From Prochlorococcus sp. AG-402-K21 (GTDB lineage: Bacteria; Cyanobacteriota; Cyanobacteriia; PCC-6307; Cyanobiaceae): DNA of 64,000 nucleotides. The notes below the pieces were generated by a model. That model searched no databases, was not told the origin of the DNA, and saw only the letters and a program-made list of their open reading frames with translations. The stretch spans positions 1 to 64,000 of the forward strand of contig QCII01000003.1 of the NCBI GenBank assembly GCA_003216775.1. The letters run 5' to 3'. This document shows positions 55,521-64,000 of this stretch, one piece after another (the first letter of the stretch is position 1; every line of letters starts with the position of its first letter). The position numbers were made by a program, and so were the translations under genes.

Positions 55521-56630
55521 TTAATTTGATGGAAGTTGAGGCAAATCTGTACCTAATTTAAATCTATAGAATCTTAATAAATAAGCAAAAATTATAATTA
55601 TTAAAATAGTAGATGTCCCAATCAAAAGTTTGTTGAGGCTCCAGAAAGAAAATTCAATACTATTTATCTGGCCTTGATTTAAATTCCAAATTATAAGATT
55701 TTTTGTGATTTCTAAATTGGAATTATTTTTACCAATAAGGGTAGCTTTATTAGGGTGAATAATTTTGAGAATGAGTTCTAAATTATCAACATCTTGAATA
55801 GAATTTATATCCAAATCTAATCTGTAAAAGTATTTTTTAAAAAAAATAAAGTTTTTTTGAGTAGTATTAATTTCGATATTCGTTGATCCTCCCGCTAACT
55901 CTCCAGCAGTATTTTGAGTGATTTTAAGAACTTGCTTTGTATCTTCTAGATTGAGATTCTTATGTTTCAAAGAAAAGGTTGATTCGTCTTGTTCAATTTC
56001 TGCGTCAGGGAAAATATCTTTCATTTTCTCTTCAAATTTTAATTGCCAAGGAAATTTCTTTATATATTTACTTTCTATCACTAAATTATTGGTTATTGAA
56101 CCAGGTTCACTAAGATCAAGTGTATCCTCAACTTTAACGCAGCCACTTAGGAGTGGGATTAATAATAATAGTATTAAAAAAATGATAAGCGAAAACCCTT
56201 TTTGAAAGGGTTTTGTTTCGCCAGTTGGAGTCTGAGTAACATTAATAAATTTCTTTTCCTCCAATACTTCTCTTTTTTTGCGCAGTGAGTAAAGAGAATT
56301 TTTATTTTGTAAAGAGTTGCTCTCAAACTGTAAGTTCCAATTTTTTGGCTTTTTAATGTCAGGAGAATCTATAACTTCCATCAAATAAATTGCATTTTCT
56401 CTAGTCTTACTATCGTAAGATTTTAGAAGTTCTTTACAAAATCTTTTAGCCTCCTCCTTTTTATTGATACCACAAAGTGCAGTAATTAAAATTGTTCTTA
56501 AATTTACTCCCTCTTTGCTTGATAAAGGAAAAGATTCGATTATGGGTAAAAGAAATTCAATACAATAATGATATTCACCTTTAGCTAAAGCAAGTTCTAC
56601 TGTTTCTAAAACTTGCTCATAAGTTTTCAT
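55521..56630 (-). CDS. two-part protein: helical N-terminal region and DUF3153 membrane domain
   Basis: A 369-residue protein. Residues 1-100 are helical and TPR-like (for example YHYCIEFLLPIIESF). After a charged linker comes a hydrophobic segment (147-161) ending in LLSGC at residues 161-164, which looks like a lipobox, then a DUF3153-like globular domain (LEDTLDLSEPGSITNNLV region) and a C-terminal span near 334-352. An internal lipobox preceded by a cytoplasmic domain suggests two proteins joined. It lies 3 bp upstream of argB in gene order (argB is transcribed first). Confidence 0.75.
   Translation of the reverse strand: MKTYEQVLETVELALAKGEYHYCIEFLLPIIESFPLSSKEGVNLRTILITALCGINKKEEAKRFCKELLKSYDSKTRENAIYLMEVIDSPDIKKPKNWNLQFESNSLQNKNSLYSLRKKREVLEEKKFINVTQTPTGETKPFQKGFSLIIFLILLLLIPLLSGCVKVEDTLDLSEPGSITNNLVIESKYIKKFPWQLKFEEKMKDIFPDAEIEQDESTFSLKHKNLNLEDTKQVLKITQNTAGELAGGSTNIEINTTQKNFIFFKKYFYRLDLDINSIQDVDNLELILKIIHPNKATLIGKNNSNLEITKNLIIWNLNQGQINSIEFSFWSLNKLLIGTSTILIIIIFAYLLRFYRFKLGTDLPQLPSN
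56192..56214. repeat. perfect 10-bp inverted repeat inside the DUF3153 gene
   Basis: aaaaccctttttgaaagggt begins a hairpin with arms aaaacccttt (56192-56201) and aaagggtttt (56205-56214) around a 3-nt loop. Flanking gcgaaa and tttcgc could lengthen the stem with a small bulge. On the minus strand it encodes residues 139-146, directly before the internal hydrophobic segment. Confidence 0.8.
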
Positions 56631-56633
56631 AGG

Positions 56634-57485
56634 TTAGGCGACTATCATTGTACCTATTCCGGAATTTGTAAAAATCTCAAGAAGTAATGAATGTTCTATT
56701 CTTCCATCGATTATGTGAGCTGCTTTTACTCCTTGAGCTAAAGCGCTTATGCAGCATTCTGTCTTTGGAATCATACCTTCAGTCACAATTTTTTTATCAA
56801 TAAAATCTCTTGCCTCTTTGAGATTCGTTTTTTCAACAAGACTATTTATGTTATCTTTTTCTTTTAAAATCCCTTGAGTATCAGTAAGAAGAATAAGTTT
56901 TTCTGCATTTATCGCAGCAGCAATTTCTCCAGCAACAAAATCTGCATTGATATTATGGGAAATACCCTCCATGGTTGATCCAATACTAGAAATAATAGGG
57001 ATATATCCTTTAGAAATAAGAGGATCTAATATTTCAGGATTGATTTTTGTGACCTCTCCCACTAACCCATGGCTCCCATCTCCTAATTGTCTAGATTGAA
57101 TTAAGTTCCCATCAAGACCTGATATTCCTACAGCTAAGGATCCAGTTTTATTAATGCCTTTTACAATTTGTTTGTTAACCCTACCCATTAAAACCATCTC
57201 GACAATTTCCATTGTTTTTTGATCAGTAATTCTTAATCCATTTTCGAATTTAGGAGATATTTCTAATTTCTTTAACCAATTATTAATCTCAGGTCCACCT
57301 CCATGAATTACTACCGGACAGACCCCAACGGTTGATAAAAGTGCTATGTCTCTAAAAAAAGCATTTTTTAAATTATCCTCCTCCATAACAGAACCACCAT
57401 ACTTGATAACAATTTTTCTACCTGAGAAACTTTGTATATATGGAAGTGCTTCGCTTAATATTGATACTCTTTGAGAATCATTCAT
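56634..57485 (-). CDS. argB: acetylglutamate kinase
   Basis: A 283-residue kinase of arginine synthesis. [11 protein letters not shown] near residue 24, the [11 protein letters not shown] loop near 62, and LTDTQGIL near 198 are the amino-acid kinase motifs. The N-terminal helix ([20 protein letters not shown]) is the one that allows hexamer formation and PII-dependent, arginine-inhibitable forms in cyanobacteria. The usual length is matched. Confidence 0.96.
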   Translation of the reverse strand: MNDSQRVSILSEALPYIQSFSGRKIVIKYGGSVMEEDNLKNAFFRDIALLSTVGVCPVVIHGGGPEINNWLKKLEISPKFENGLRITDQKTMEIVEMVLMGRVNKQIVKGINKTGSLAVGISGLDGNLIQSRQLGDGSHGLVGEVTKINPEILDPLISKGYIPIISSIGSTMEGISHNINADFVAGEIAAAINAEKLILLTDTQGILKEKDNINSLVEKTNLKEARDFIDKKIVTEGMIPKTECCISALAQGVKAAHIIDGRIEHSLLLEIFTNSGIGTMIVA

Positions 57486-57547
57486 TATTGAAAATTACTA
57501 AAAATTGATTGAATTGAAAATTAGTTCTTTACAAATATATCCATTAT

Positions 57548-58078
57548 TCAATAAAAGAGAATAAAATCAAATTCTTTTTTATTATCGTCGATAATAAATT
57601 CTGATTCAAGACCTTTGACGAAAAACCTGTTTAATCTTTCTTGTTTTTCAATCCATTTTTCTAAAGGGACAGCGTTTAATTCGAAACGCATTCTGAGACC
57701 ATTTTTTTCTTCCTTTGTAATTTCTTCTATCTCTTTTAGTTGAGGGGGATCATCCTCGTCCCACAAATTTAAAGATTCTAATGACGATTCAAGATGAGCT
57801 TTTATTCCATACCTCCATCTTGTAACATCCTTAACTAGTGCTGTTAATTCTTTTGGTCTATTAAATTTATTAGTCGCAAAGTTTGTCTTGTCAAATAGCT
57901 CTACAGGAGGTATTTCGGAAGTCTTTAGACCTAATCCAATTAGGAAAATAGGTACTCCATAAAAGAAAGTAGGTACACTTAAATTTACTGAGTCTGTAAA
58001 ATAAGCAGTCATTCCAACAAAAGCTAATATACCCCCAGCGGTTACGATAAAGTTTCCAGGCGATAAGTATTTTTTCAT
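57548..58078 (-). CDS. DUF2854 family membrane protein
   Basis: A 176-residue protein with two membrane spans at the N-terminus (ITAGGILAFVGMTAYF-like and VPTFFYGVPIFLIGLGL regions, residues about 10-50) and a soluble C-terminal half with WRYGIKAHLESSL and PLEKWIEKQERLNRFF. This matches the DUF2854 family of cyanobacteria and plastids. The function is not established. It lies upstream of argB on the same strand. Confidence 0.82.
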   Translation of the reverse strand: MKKYLSPGNFIVTAGGILAFVGMTAYFTDSVNLSVPTFFYGVPIFLIGLGLKTSEIPPVELFDKTNFATNKFNRPKELTALVKDVTRWRYGIKAHLESSLESLNLWDEDDPPQLKEIEEITKEEKNGLRMRFELNAVPLEKWIEKQERLNRFFVKGLESEFIIDDNKKEFDFILFY

Positions 58079-58120
58079 TTTGATTTAGTAGAATGAGTTT
58101 TAATTTAGGCTAAAATTATT

Positions 58121-58303
58121 ATGCAAGATCCTAATACTGCAAATCAAGGAGATTTAATTTTTAAACTTGATCAAGATAGAGCATGGCTATTAGAAAATCT
58201 TGATAAGGGTAAATGGCCAGAAATCAGAAGCGAACTTGCCTTGCTTGAAAGAAAAATAAGCAAATTAATTATAAGTGTTCAAGAAAATAATGTTGATATT
58301 TGA
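58121..58303 (+). CDS. small conserved protein of unknown function
   Basis: A 60-residue acidic, helical protein containing LDQDRAWLLENLDKGKWPEIRSEL. No signal or membrane segment. The ATG at 58121 is clear and the frame has good coding composition. It diverges from DUF2854 and its stop is 1 bp from the convergent ssb stop. Family not recognised. Confidence 0.65.
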   Translation: MQDPNTANQGDLIFKLDQDRAWLLENLDKGKWPEIRSELALLERKISKLIISVQENNVDI

Positions 58304-58304
58304 T

Positions 58305-58730
58305 TTAAAAAGGTATTTCGTCAACTTCGGGAACCAAAGGTGAGCTATTCCAACTGGAATTTTTAGAGATTTCTTTTTTATCAATTGACCCATCAATTTC
58401 TTTTTGATCAGACTTATTAACATCAACTGGTGAGATTTGATGAATCTTTGAAGCTGTAAGTTCTGGTTGCTTTTCTTTTGTTCCATCTTTTCTAGTGACA
58501 GAATTCATCTTTAAACGTCCCTCAATAACAATATTTTGCCCCTCCTTTAGTTCATCTACCATTCCTTGGGCAATATTGCCCCATCCTATGATCTTAAGTT
58601 CTCGGGTTGGATCTTCACTACGTAATCCTTTAAAATTAACAATCATTTCTGCAATTGGAGTTTGGTTTTCTTTGGTATACCTCATTTCGGGAGCGCTGTT
58701 AATTACCGCCTGAATTAAACAATGATTCAT
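58305..58730 (-). CDS. ssb: single-stranded DNA-binding protein
   Basis: A 141-residue SSB with an OB fold over about residues 1-100 (NHCLIQAVINSAPEMRYT at the start, then GWGNIAQGMVDELKEGQNIVIEGRL) and an acidic tip EVDEIPF, matching the protein-binding C-terminal end of SSBs (DDDIPF-like). It coats single-stranded DNA and recruits repair proteins such as PriA, encoded nearby. Typical cyanobacterial length. Confidence 0.93.
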   Translation of the reverse strand: MNHCLIQAVINSAPEMRYTKENQTPIAEMIVNFKGLRSEDPTRELKIIGWGNIAQGMVDELKEGQNIVIEGRLKMNSVTRKDGTKEKQPELTASKIHQISPVDVNKSDQKEIDGSIDKKEISKNSSWNSSPLVPEVDEIPF

Positions 58731-58758
58731 TACTTTCTATTTAATTAAAGACATACTG

Positions 58759-59565
58759 ATGCAGAATCAAGGAAATTGCTATAAAAATGTTTGGATCCTA
58801 TCAGGTACTTCTGATGGACCTGTAATAGCTAGTAGACTTATTGAACTTAATTATTCAGTTTTTGCAAGTGTTTTAACTTATAAAGCAGGGCAAGCTTATA
58901 TTGAAAATCCAAAGTTACATATCATTACGGGTAAATTAAATAATAAAGATGAAATAATTAATTTCATAAAAAAAAATAAAATCAAATGGGTTGTAGATGC
59001 AACTCATCCGTTTGCCTTGATAATTTCTAAAAATCTTAAAAATGCATGTAAAGAAATTAATACACCTCTCTTACTATTTGAGAGGAAATCTTTAATAGAT
59101 AACACTAATAATTTTTTTTATATTAATGATTTAAAGGATATAAATAACGTTGATCTAGAAAATAAGAACATTCTTCTGGCTATAGGATCAAGATTCCTTA
59201 ACGATACAGCTGATTATTATATTAATTGTAAAGCAAATGTATTCACAAGAGTACTACCAACTTTTGAGAGCATAACAAAAGCTTTTGGATCATGTATTAA
59301 AAATTCAAATATAGCGATACTTAAACCGAGCAAAAATAATGAAAGCATTTTAGAAAAAAAACTTTGTGATTTTTGGGAGATAGATTATGTTTTATGTAGA
59401 GAATCTGGAAGTTATTCTCAGAAAAACTGGGAGAGGATAGTTTCTGGAAGTAAAATGAAGTTATTTTTGGTTAAAAGGCCAAAAGTTAAAAATGATTATT
59501 CTTACTCTTTCAATCAATACCAAAATTTGATAGATCACATAATTAAAAAAAATATTGATATTTAA
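58759..59565 (+). CDS. cobK: precorrin-6A reductase (CobK/CbiJ)
   Basis: A 268-residue NADPH-dependent reductase of the corrin pathway. LSGTSDGPVIASRLIEL near the start, VVDATHPFALIISKNL near residue 79, and the RVLPTFESITKAFG middle segment are family features. It diverges from ssb. cutA follows 6 bp downstream on the same strand. Confidence 0.92.
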   Translation: MQNQGNCYKNVWILSGTSDGPVIASRLIELNYSVFASVLTYKAGQAYIENPKLHIITGKLNNKDEIINFIKKNKIKWVVDATHPFALIISKNLKNACKEINTPLLLFERKSLIDNTNNFFYINDLKDINNVDLENKNILLAIGSRFLNDTADYYINCKANVFTRVLPTFESITKAFGSCIKNSNIAILKPSKNNESILEKKLCDFWEIDYVLCRESGSYSQKNWERIVSGSKMKLFLVKRPKVKNDYSYSFNQYQNLIDHIIKKNIDI

Positions 59566-59571
59566 TTTATT

Positions 59572-59877
59572 ATGGAAGTGTTAGTTATGATCACAACTGA
59601 ATCAAGTAAAACAAATGCTTTGCGAATAGCTAAATTACTAATAAAAAATAAACTTGCAGCTTGTGTTTCGATAAAGCAAATTTTCTCAATTTACGAGTGG
59701 GATGATGATATTGAAGAAACTAAAGAGTTTGAAATTACAATTAAAAGCAAACCAGAATTTAAAGATTATTTAATTGAGTTCTTACATAAAATTTCAACAT
59801 ATGATGTTCCACAAATTATTTACAAAAAATATTATTGTGAGATGAATTATTATGATTGGTTAATCAAGACAATTTGA
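59572..59877 (+). CDS. cutA: divalent cation tolerance protein CutA
   Basis: A 101-residue CutA1 protein, which forms a very stable trimer. LAACVSIKQIFSIYEWDDDI near residue 32 and YDVPQIIYKKYY near 85 are the conserved core. A link to copper tolerance is claimed for E. coli but the general role is unclear. It lies 6 bp behind cobK; its stop abuts the stop of the convergent kinase gene. Confidence 0.93.
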   Translation: MEVLVMITTESSKTNALRIAKLLIKNKLAACVSIKQIFSIYEWDDDIEETKEFEITIKSKPEFKDYLIEFLHKISTYDVPQIIYKKYYCEMNYYDWLIKTI

Positions 59878-60888
59878 TTAAATTTCTTTTATTAACTCTT
59901 TAAGATCTATATTTGATCTAGATCCTAATTGTGTAATTATATGCCCAGCACAAATTGAACCTAGCTCTCCGCATTTTTCGAGGGAATAATTATTTATTAA
60001 TCCATGAATAAATCCTCCGGCATAAATATCTCCTGCTCCAGTAGTATCAATAACTTTCCCTTTATTCATTGACTTAATTACTTCTATATTATCTTTGTTA
60101 ATTATCAGAGAACCATTGCTACCCAGAGTTACTACTACTAATTCACAAAGTGAAGAGAGGTCTCCTTGACAGTTTGCTAATTTATCCTTTTTAAATAAAC
60201 TTAACACCTCGGATTCATTACAAAAAACAATATCTACATATTCATCAATTAATTCTAAGAAACTCTTTCGATGTCTATCTACACAAAATGAATCAGACAA
60301 TGAAAGGATTATTTTTGTATTAGATTGTTTTGCAATCTGGGCGGCTTTAAGAAAAGCATTTTTAGCTAATTCGCTGTCCCATAAATAACCTTCTAAATAT
60401 AAGTATTTACTTTCGCTTAGTAAACTAAAATCAATGTCTTTGGGTTCAAACTCTATAGATGCTCCTAGGTAAGTGCACATAGTTCTTTGAGCATCAGGAG
60501 TAATCAAAATAATTGAATGAGCTGTTGAGGCACCTTCATTGGTGGGTGGAGTATTAAATATAGTTTTACTTTTTTTAATATCAGAAGAAAAGAAAACTCC
60601 AAATTGATCATTTTTCACCCTTCCAATAAACTGCACATCATTACCCAATTCTGCTAAACATACAACAGTATTTGCTGATGATCCCCCTGATATTTGTTTG
60701 ATCACTTTGCAATTCTCTAACAAAGTCTGAGATTCATCAGAATTAATGAGATTCATTGATCCTTTGTCCAGATTATTTATCTCAAGAAACTCATCTTCTA
60801 TATTTACAATAATATCTACTATTGCGTTGCCCAGACCAATGAGATCAACCTTTTTATTGTGTTCAAAATGTCTAAAGTACTCCTCCAT
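59878..60888 (-). CDS. PfkB family sugar/nucleoside kinase
   Basis: A 336-residue ribokinase-like kinase. GLGNAIVDIIV near residue 18, ISGGSSANTVVCLAELG near 67, and the catalytic DTTGAGDIYAGGFI near 282 mark the family. Close relatives in cyanobacteria are annotated as adenosine kinase or carbohydrate kinase; substrate is undetermined. It is 15 bp downstream of purA on the same strand, which would suit a purine substrate. Confidence 0.88.
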   Translation of the reverse strand: MEEYFRHFEHNKKVDLIGLGNAIVDIIVNIEDEFLEINNLDKGSMNLINSDESQTLLENCKVIKQISGGSSANTVVCLAELGNDVQFIGRVKNDQFGVFFSSDIKKSKTIFNTPPTNEGASTAHSIILITPDAQRTMCTYLGASIEFEPKDIDFSLLSESKYLYLEGYLWDSELAKNAFLKAAQIAKQSNTKIILSLSDSFCVDRHRKSFLELIDEYVDIVFCNESEVLSLFKKDKLANCQGDLSSLCELVVVTLGSNGSLIINKDNIEVIKSMNKGKVIDTTGAGDIYAGGFIHGLINNYSLEKCGELGSICAGHIITQLGSRSNIDLKELIKEI

Positions 60889-60903
60889 TAATTTTGAACT
60901 AAA

Positions 60904-62268
<1,365 letters not shown>

Positions 62269-62295
62269 TTACTTTTAAAAAGTAAATGAATTGTA

Positions 62296-62733
62296 TCAAC
62301 TTTCTCTTAGAACCATTTTTTCAGCGAGAGAAAATTCTTTAGTTAAACGCTCCTTAAGTTTATCTGGTAAAGGTCTACTTGCAAAGTTTTTGTAATGACC
62401 TGCCATAGCATTTAATGCTGTTTGCATAGTGGTAAATGATTGAGTTTTATTGACCATCCCACGATTTCTGTATCTGGAAATATAGTCAGTTATAAGAGTA
62501 AGAGCCTCATTTCTTACTTCATCTTTATTTGGTGAATCTTTTGGAGTATCAACAGCTGTTTGTAATGTTTTAACAACTGAAATCGTATCTTTTGTATAGT
62601 CACCTGTCATAGAGGTTTTCGCAGCTATAGAAGGAGAACTAGATATTGAAAAAACAACAATTAAGGATATTGAAAAAGATATAGCCTTGGTAAGATTTTT
62701 GAAAAATAATTTAGATGACCATTTCAGTAACAT
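62296..62733 (-). CDS. psb27: photosystem II assembly protein Psb27
   Basis: A 145-residue precursor with an N-terminal hydrophobic export segment (about residues 15-37, ending SIAA) and a four-helix mature domain with GDYTKDTISVVKTLQTAVD and the conserved YISRYRNRGMVNKTQSF. Psb27 binds CP43 in the lumen during assembly and repair of photosystem II. No lipobox cysteine is visible, unlike the Synechocystis form. It lies between proS and purA on the same strand. Confidence 0.93.
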   Translation of the reverse strand: MLLKWSSKLFFKNLTKAISFSISLIVVFSISSSPSIAAKTSMTGDYTKDTISVVKTLQTAVDTPKDSPNKDEVRNEALTLITDYISRYRNRGMVNKTQSFTTMQTALNAMAGHYKNFASRPLPDKLKERLTKEFSLAEKMVLRES

Positions 62734-62757
62734 AACTTAGCTCCCAAAAAATAAGCT

Positions 62758-64000
62758 TTAAGACTTTTTATTGTACATTATTTCTGATTCGGAAATAAAT
62801 GTTTCCAACAATTTATCAGTACTAATTTTAAACTTAGTATTATTTGTTCTGCAAAAAAGCTCTACTTCTTTATTAACAGAATCTCTGCCAATAATTATCT
62901 GAAAAGGAATACCAATTAATTCCGCATCTTTAAATTTCACGCCAGCTCTATCGTTTCTATCATCAAGAAGGACATCAATTTTATTAATTAAAAAGTTTTT
63001 ATAAATTTGCTCAGTTAGGTCAATTTGAATAGGATCTTTTAGGTTTGTTGGAATAATAATAACTTCAAAAGGAGAAATCTGGATAGGCCAACAAATTCCC
63101 TTTTGATCATGATGCTGTTCGATTGCAGCTTGAGCTATTCTTGTTACTCCAATTCCATAACAACCCATCCATAAATTTTTTAACTGACCATCCTTATCAG
63201 AGAACTTTGCATTTAATTTTTCACTATATTTTTGACCTAGTTGGAAAATATGTCCAATCTCAATACCTTTTTTTTCTTGAAGTTCCTCATTATCATCAAA
63301 ACTTACTTTATCTCCTTTTTTGGCATTCCTTATATCCCCAATTAGATAATCTTTCGAAGCAAAAGAAAATTCTTGAAAAACTTTATGTAAATTAAATTTA
63401 TTACCACCACTTATAAACTTCGAAAGGCTACTTGCAGAATAGTCAATTATTCTTGTCCATTTTTTATCCCAATTAGAACTAGCTTTAATAGTTTTATTAT
63501 CTAAATCTGGCCCGATAAAACCCAAGGGAAAATCAACTAGATTTTTTTCGATAGTATTTTTGTCTTCAATCTTTTTAAGATTAAGGAGATTGAAATTATG
63601 AAGCTTATTTATTAAGTTAAAAAGCTTTACTTCATTAATGTGTTGATCGCCTCTTATGCATGCAAGAATTGGGACCTCAAATTTACCTTCAAACTGTGCA
63701 AGGAATACTACTACTTTAATGAGCTGACTAGGGTTTAAATTATTATTTTCGCAAACCTCTAGGATTGTTTTTTGTTGAGGTGTTTCCAACCACTCTGCAA
63801 TATTATCTATTAATGGAATAGGTTTAGAGGGTAGAGAAACAGCTTTTTCAATATTTGCAGCATAAGAACCACTTTGAGTAAACAAAATGGAATCTTCTCC
63901 AGCATCAGCAGTGACCATAAATTCTTTAGAGGAGGCACCGCCAATTGCTCCACTATCAGCTTCAACCCCTACTGTCTTCAGTCCACAAGATTTAAAAATA
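62758..64000 (-). CDS. proS: prolyl-tRNA synthetase, 5' end outside the window
   Basis: The C-terminal 414 residues of a class II synthetase. The frame stays open to the window edge, and the visible stretch VEADSGAIGGASSKEFMVTA just before the ATG at 63918 is the conserved ProRS segment, so that ATG is internal. The middle holds the YbaK-like editing insertion (FEGKFEVPILACIRGD and so on), then motif 3 GCYGIGVTRIAQAAIEQHHD, and the anticodon domain at the end. The true start lies right of the window. Confidence 0.95.
   Translation of the reverse strand, partial: IFKSCGLKTVGVEADSGAIGGASSKEFMVTADAGEDSILFTQSGSYAANIEKAVSLPSKPIPLIDNIAEWLETPQQKTILEVCENNNLNPSQLIKVVVFLAQFEGKFEVPILACIRGDQHINEVKLFNLINKLHNFNLLNLKKIEDKNTIEKNLVDFPLGFIGPDLDNKTIKASSNWDKKWTRIIDYSASSLSKFISGGNKFNLHKVFQEFSFASKDYLIGDIRNAKKGDKVSFDDNEELQEKKGIEIGHIFQLGQKYSEKLNAKFSDKDGQLKNLWMGCYGIGVTRIAQAAIEQHHDQKGICWPIQISPFEVIIIPTNLKDPIQIDLTEQIYKNFLINKIDVLLDDRNDRAGVKFKDAELIGIPFQIIIGRDSVNKEVELFCRTNNTKFKISTDKLLETFISESEIMYNKKS

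Overview
This strongly AT-rich, densely packed window is a chromosomal segment of a marine picocyanobacterium, almost certainly Prochlorococcus of a high-light-adapted type. The reasons are the cyanobacterial photosynthesis genes (petA, petC, psaF, psaJ, psb27, a high-light-inducible protein), the picocyanobacterial hyperconserved protein Hcp between tRNA genes, pseudocobalamin-type corrinoid genes, minimal spacers and low GC. I see no rRNA, CRISPR array, integrase, transposase or prophage. The window holds about 75 protein genes and two tRNA genes. The genes at both edges (a C-terminal fragment at the left, proS at the right) run off the window.

Layout. 1-5.4 kb: DUF2232 membrane protein, CobT-like phosphoribosyltransferase and a solute-binding lipoprotein, then an aldo/keto reductase with a ferredoxin-like tail, riboflavin synthase and a cyAbrB regulator. 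5.4-12.6 kb: the respiratory block, ctaC-ctaD-ctaE on minus, diverging from ctaA-ctaB and an ABC-2 exporter on plus. 12.6-15.4 kb: an acidic repeat protein facing a stand-alone groEL. 15.3-22.5 kb: fabG, ispD, an LD-carboxypeptidase, ubiA, ppx, an HTH membrane protein, cobM and lgt. 22.5-29.95 kb: cytochrome f and Rieske protein, DUF3067, tatC, rqcH, gmk, psaF-psaJ, tsaD and hli. 30-35 kb: an antiporter, then a translation cluster transcribed rplS, tRNA-Trp, hcp, tRNA-Asp, gltX, followed by map. 35-41.7 kb: an SDR, a P-loop/DRTGG protein, a SLOG/DprA-like protein, yajQ, a prohibitin homologue, hemL and xth. 41.8-50 kb: two hypotheticals, larC, a UPF0104 membrane protein, an iron-type ABC permease, a His-rich COG0523 GTPase, a pterin dehydratase, a YjbQ protein and an M32 carboxypeptidase. 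50-64 kb: ppa, hemC, the principal sigma factor, priA, a DUF3153 protein, argB, DUF2854, ssb, cobK, cutA, a PfkB kinase, purA, psb27 and partial proS.

How it fits together. Most genes are core housekeeping: tetrapyrrole and corrinoid synthesis (hemL, hemC, cobM, cobK, cobT-like), photosynthetic and respiratory electron transfer, membrane protein and lipoprotein export (tatC, lgt), and translation. The points that stand out are: 15 of 16 convergent gene pairs have their stop codons within 15 bp of each other or overlapping, five with zero bases between; three separate in-frame tandem repeat arrays (45, 24 and 21 bp units); the interleaved tRNA/hcp/gltX cluster; a possible nucleotide-sensing run (DRTGG, SLOG, YajQ); a perfect hairpin at the seam of a two-part DUF3153 protein; and a possible small ORF running into priA.
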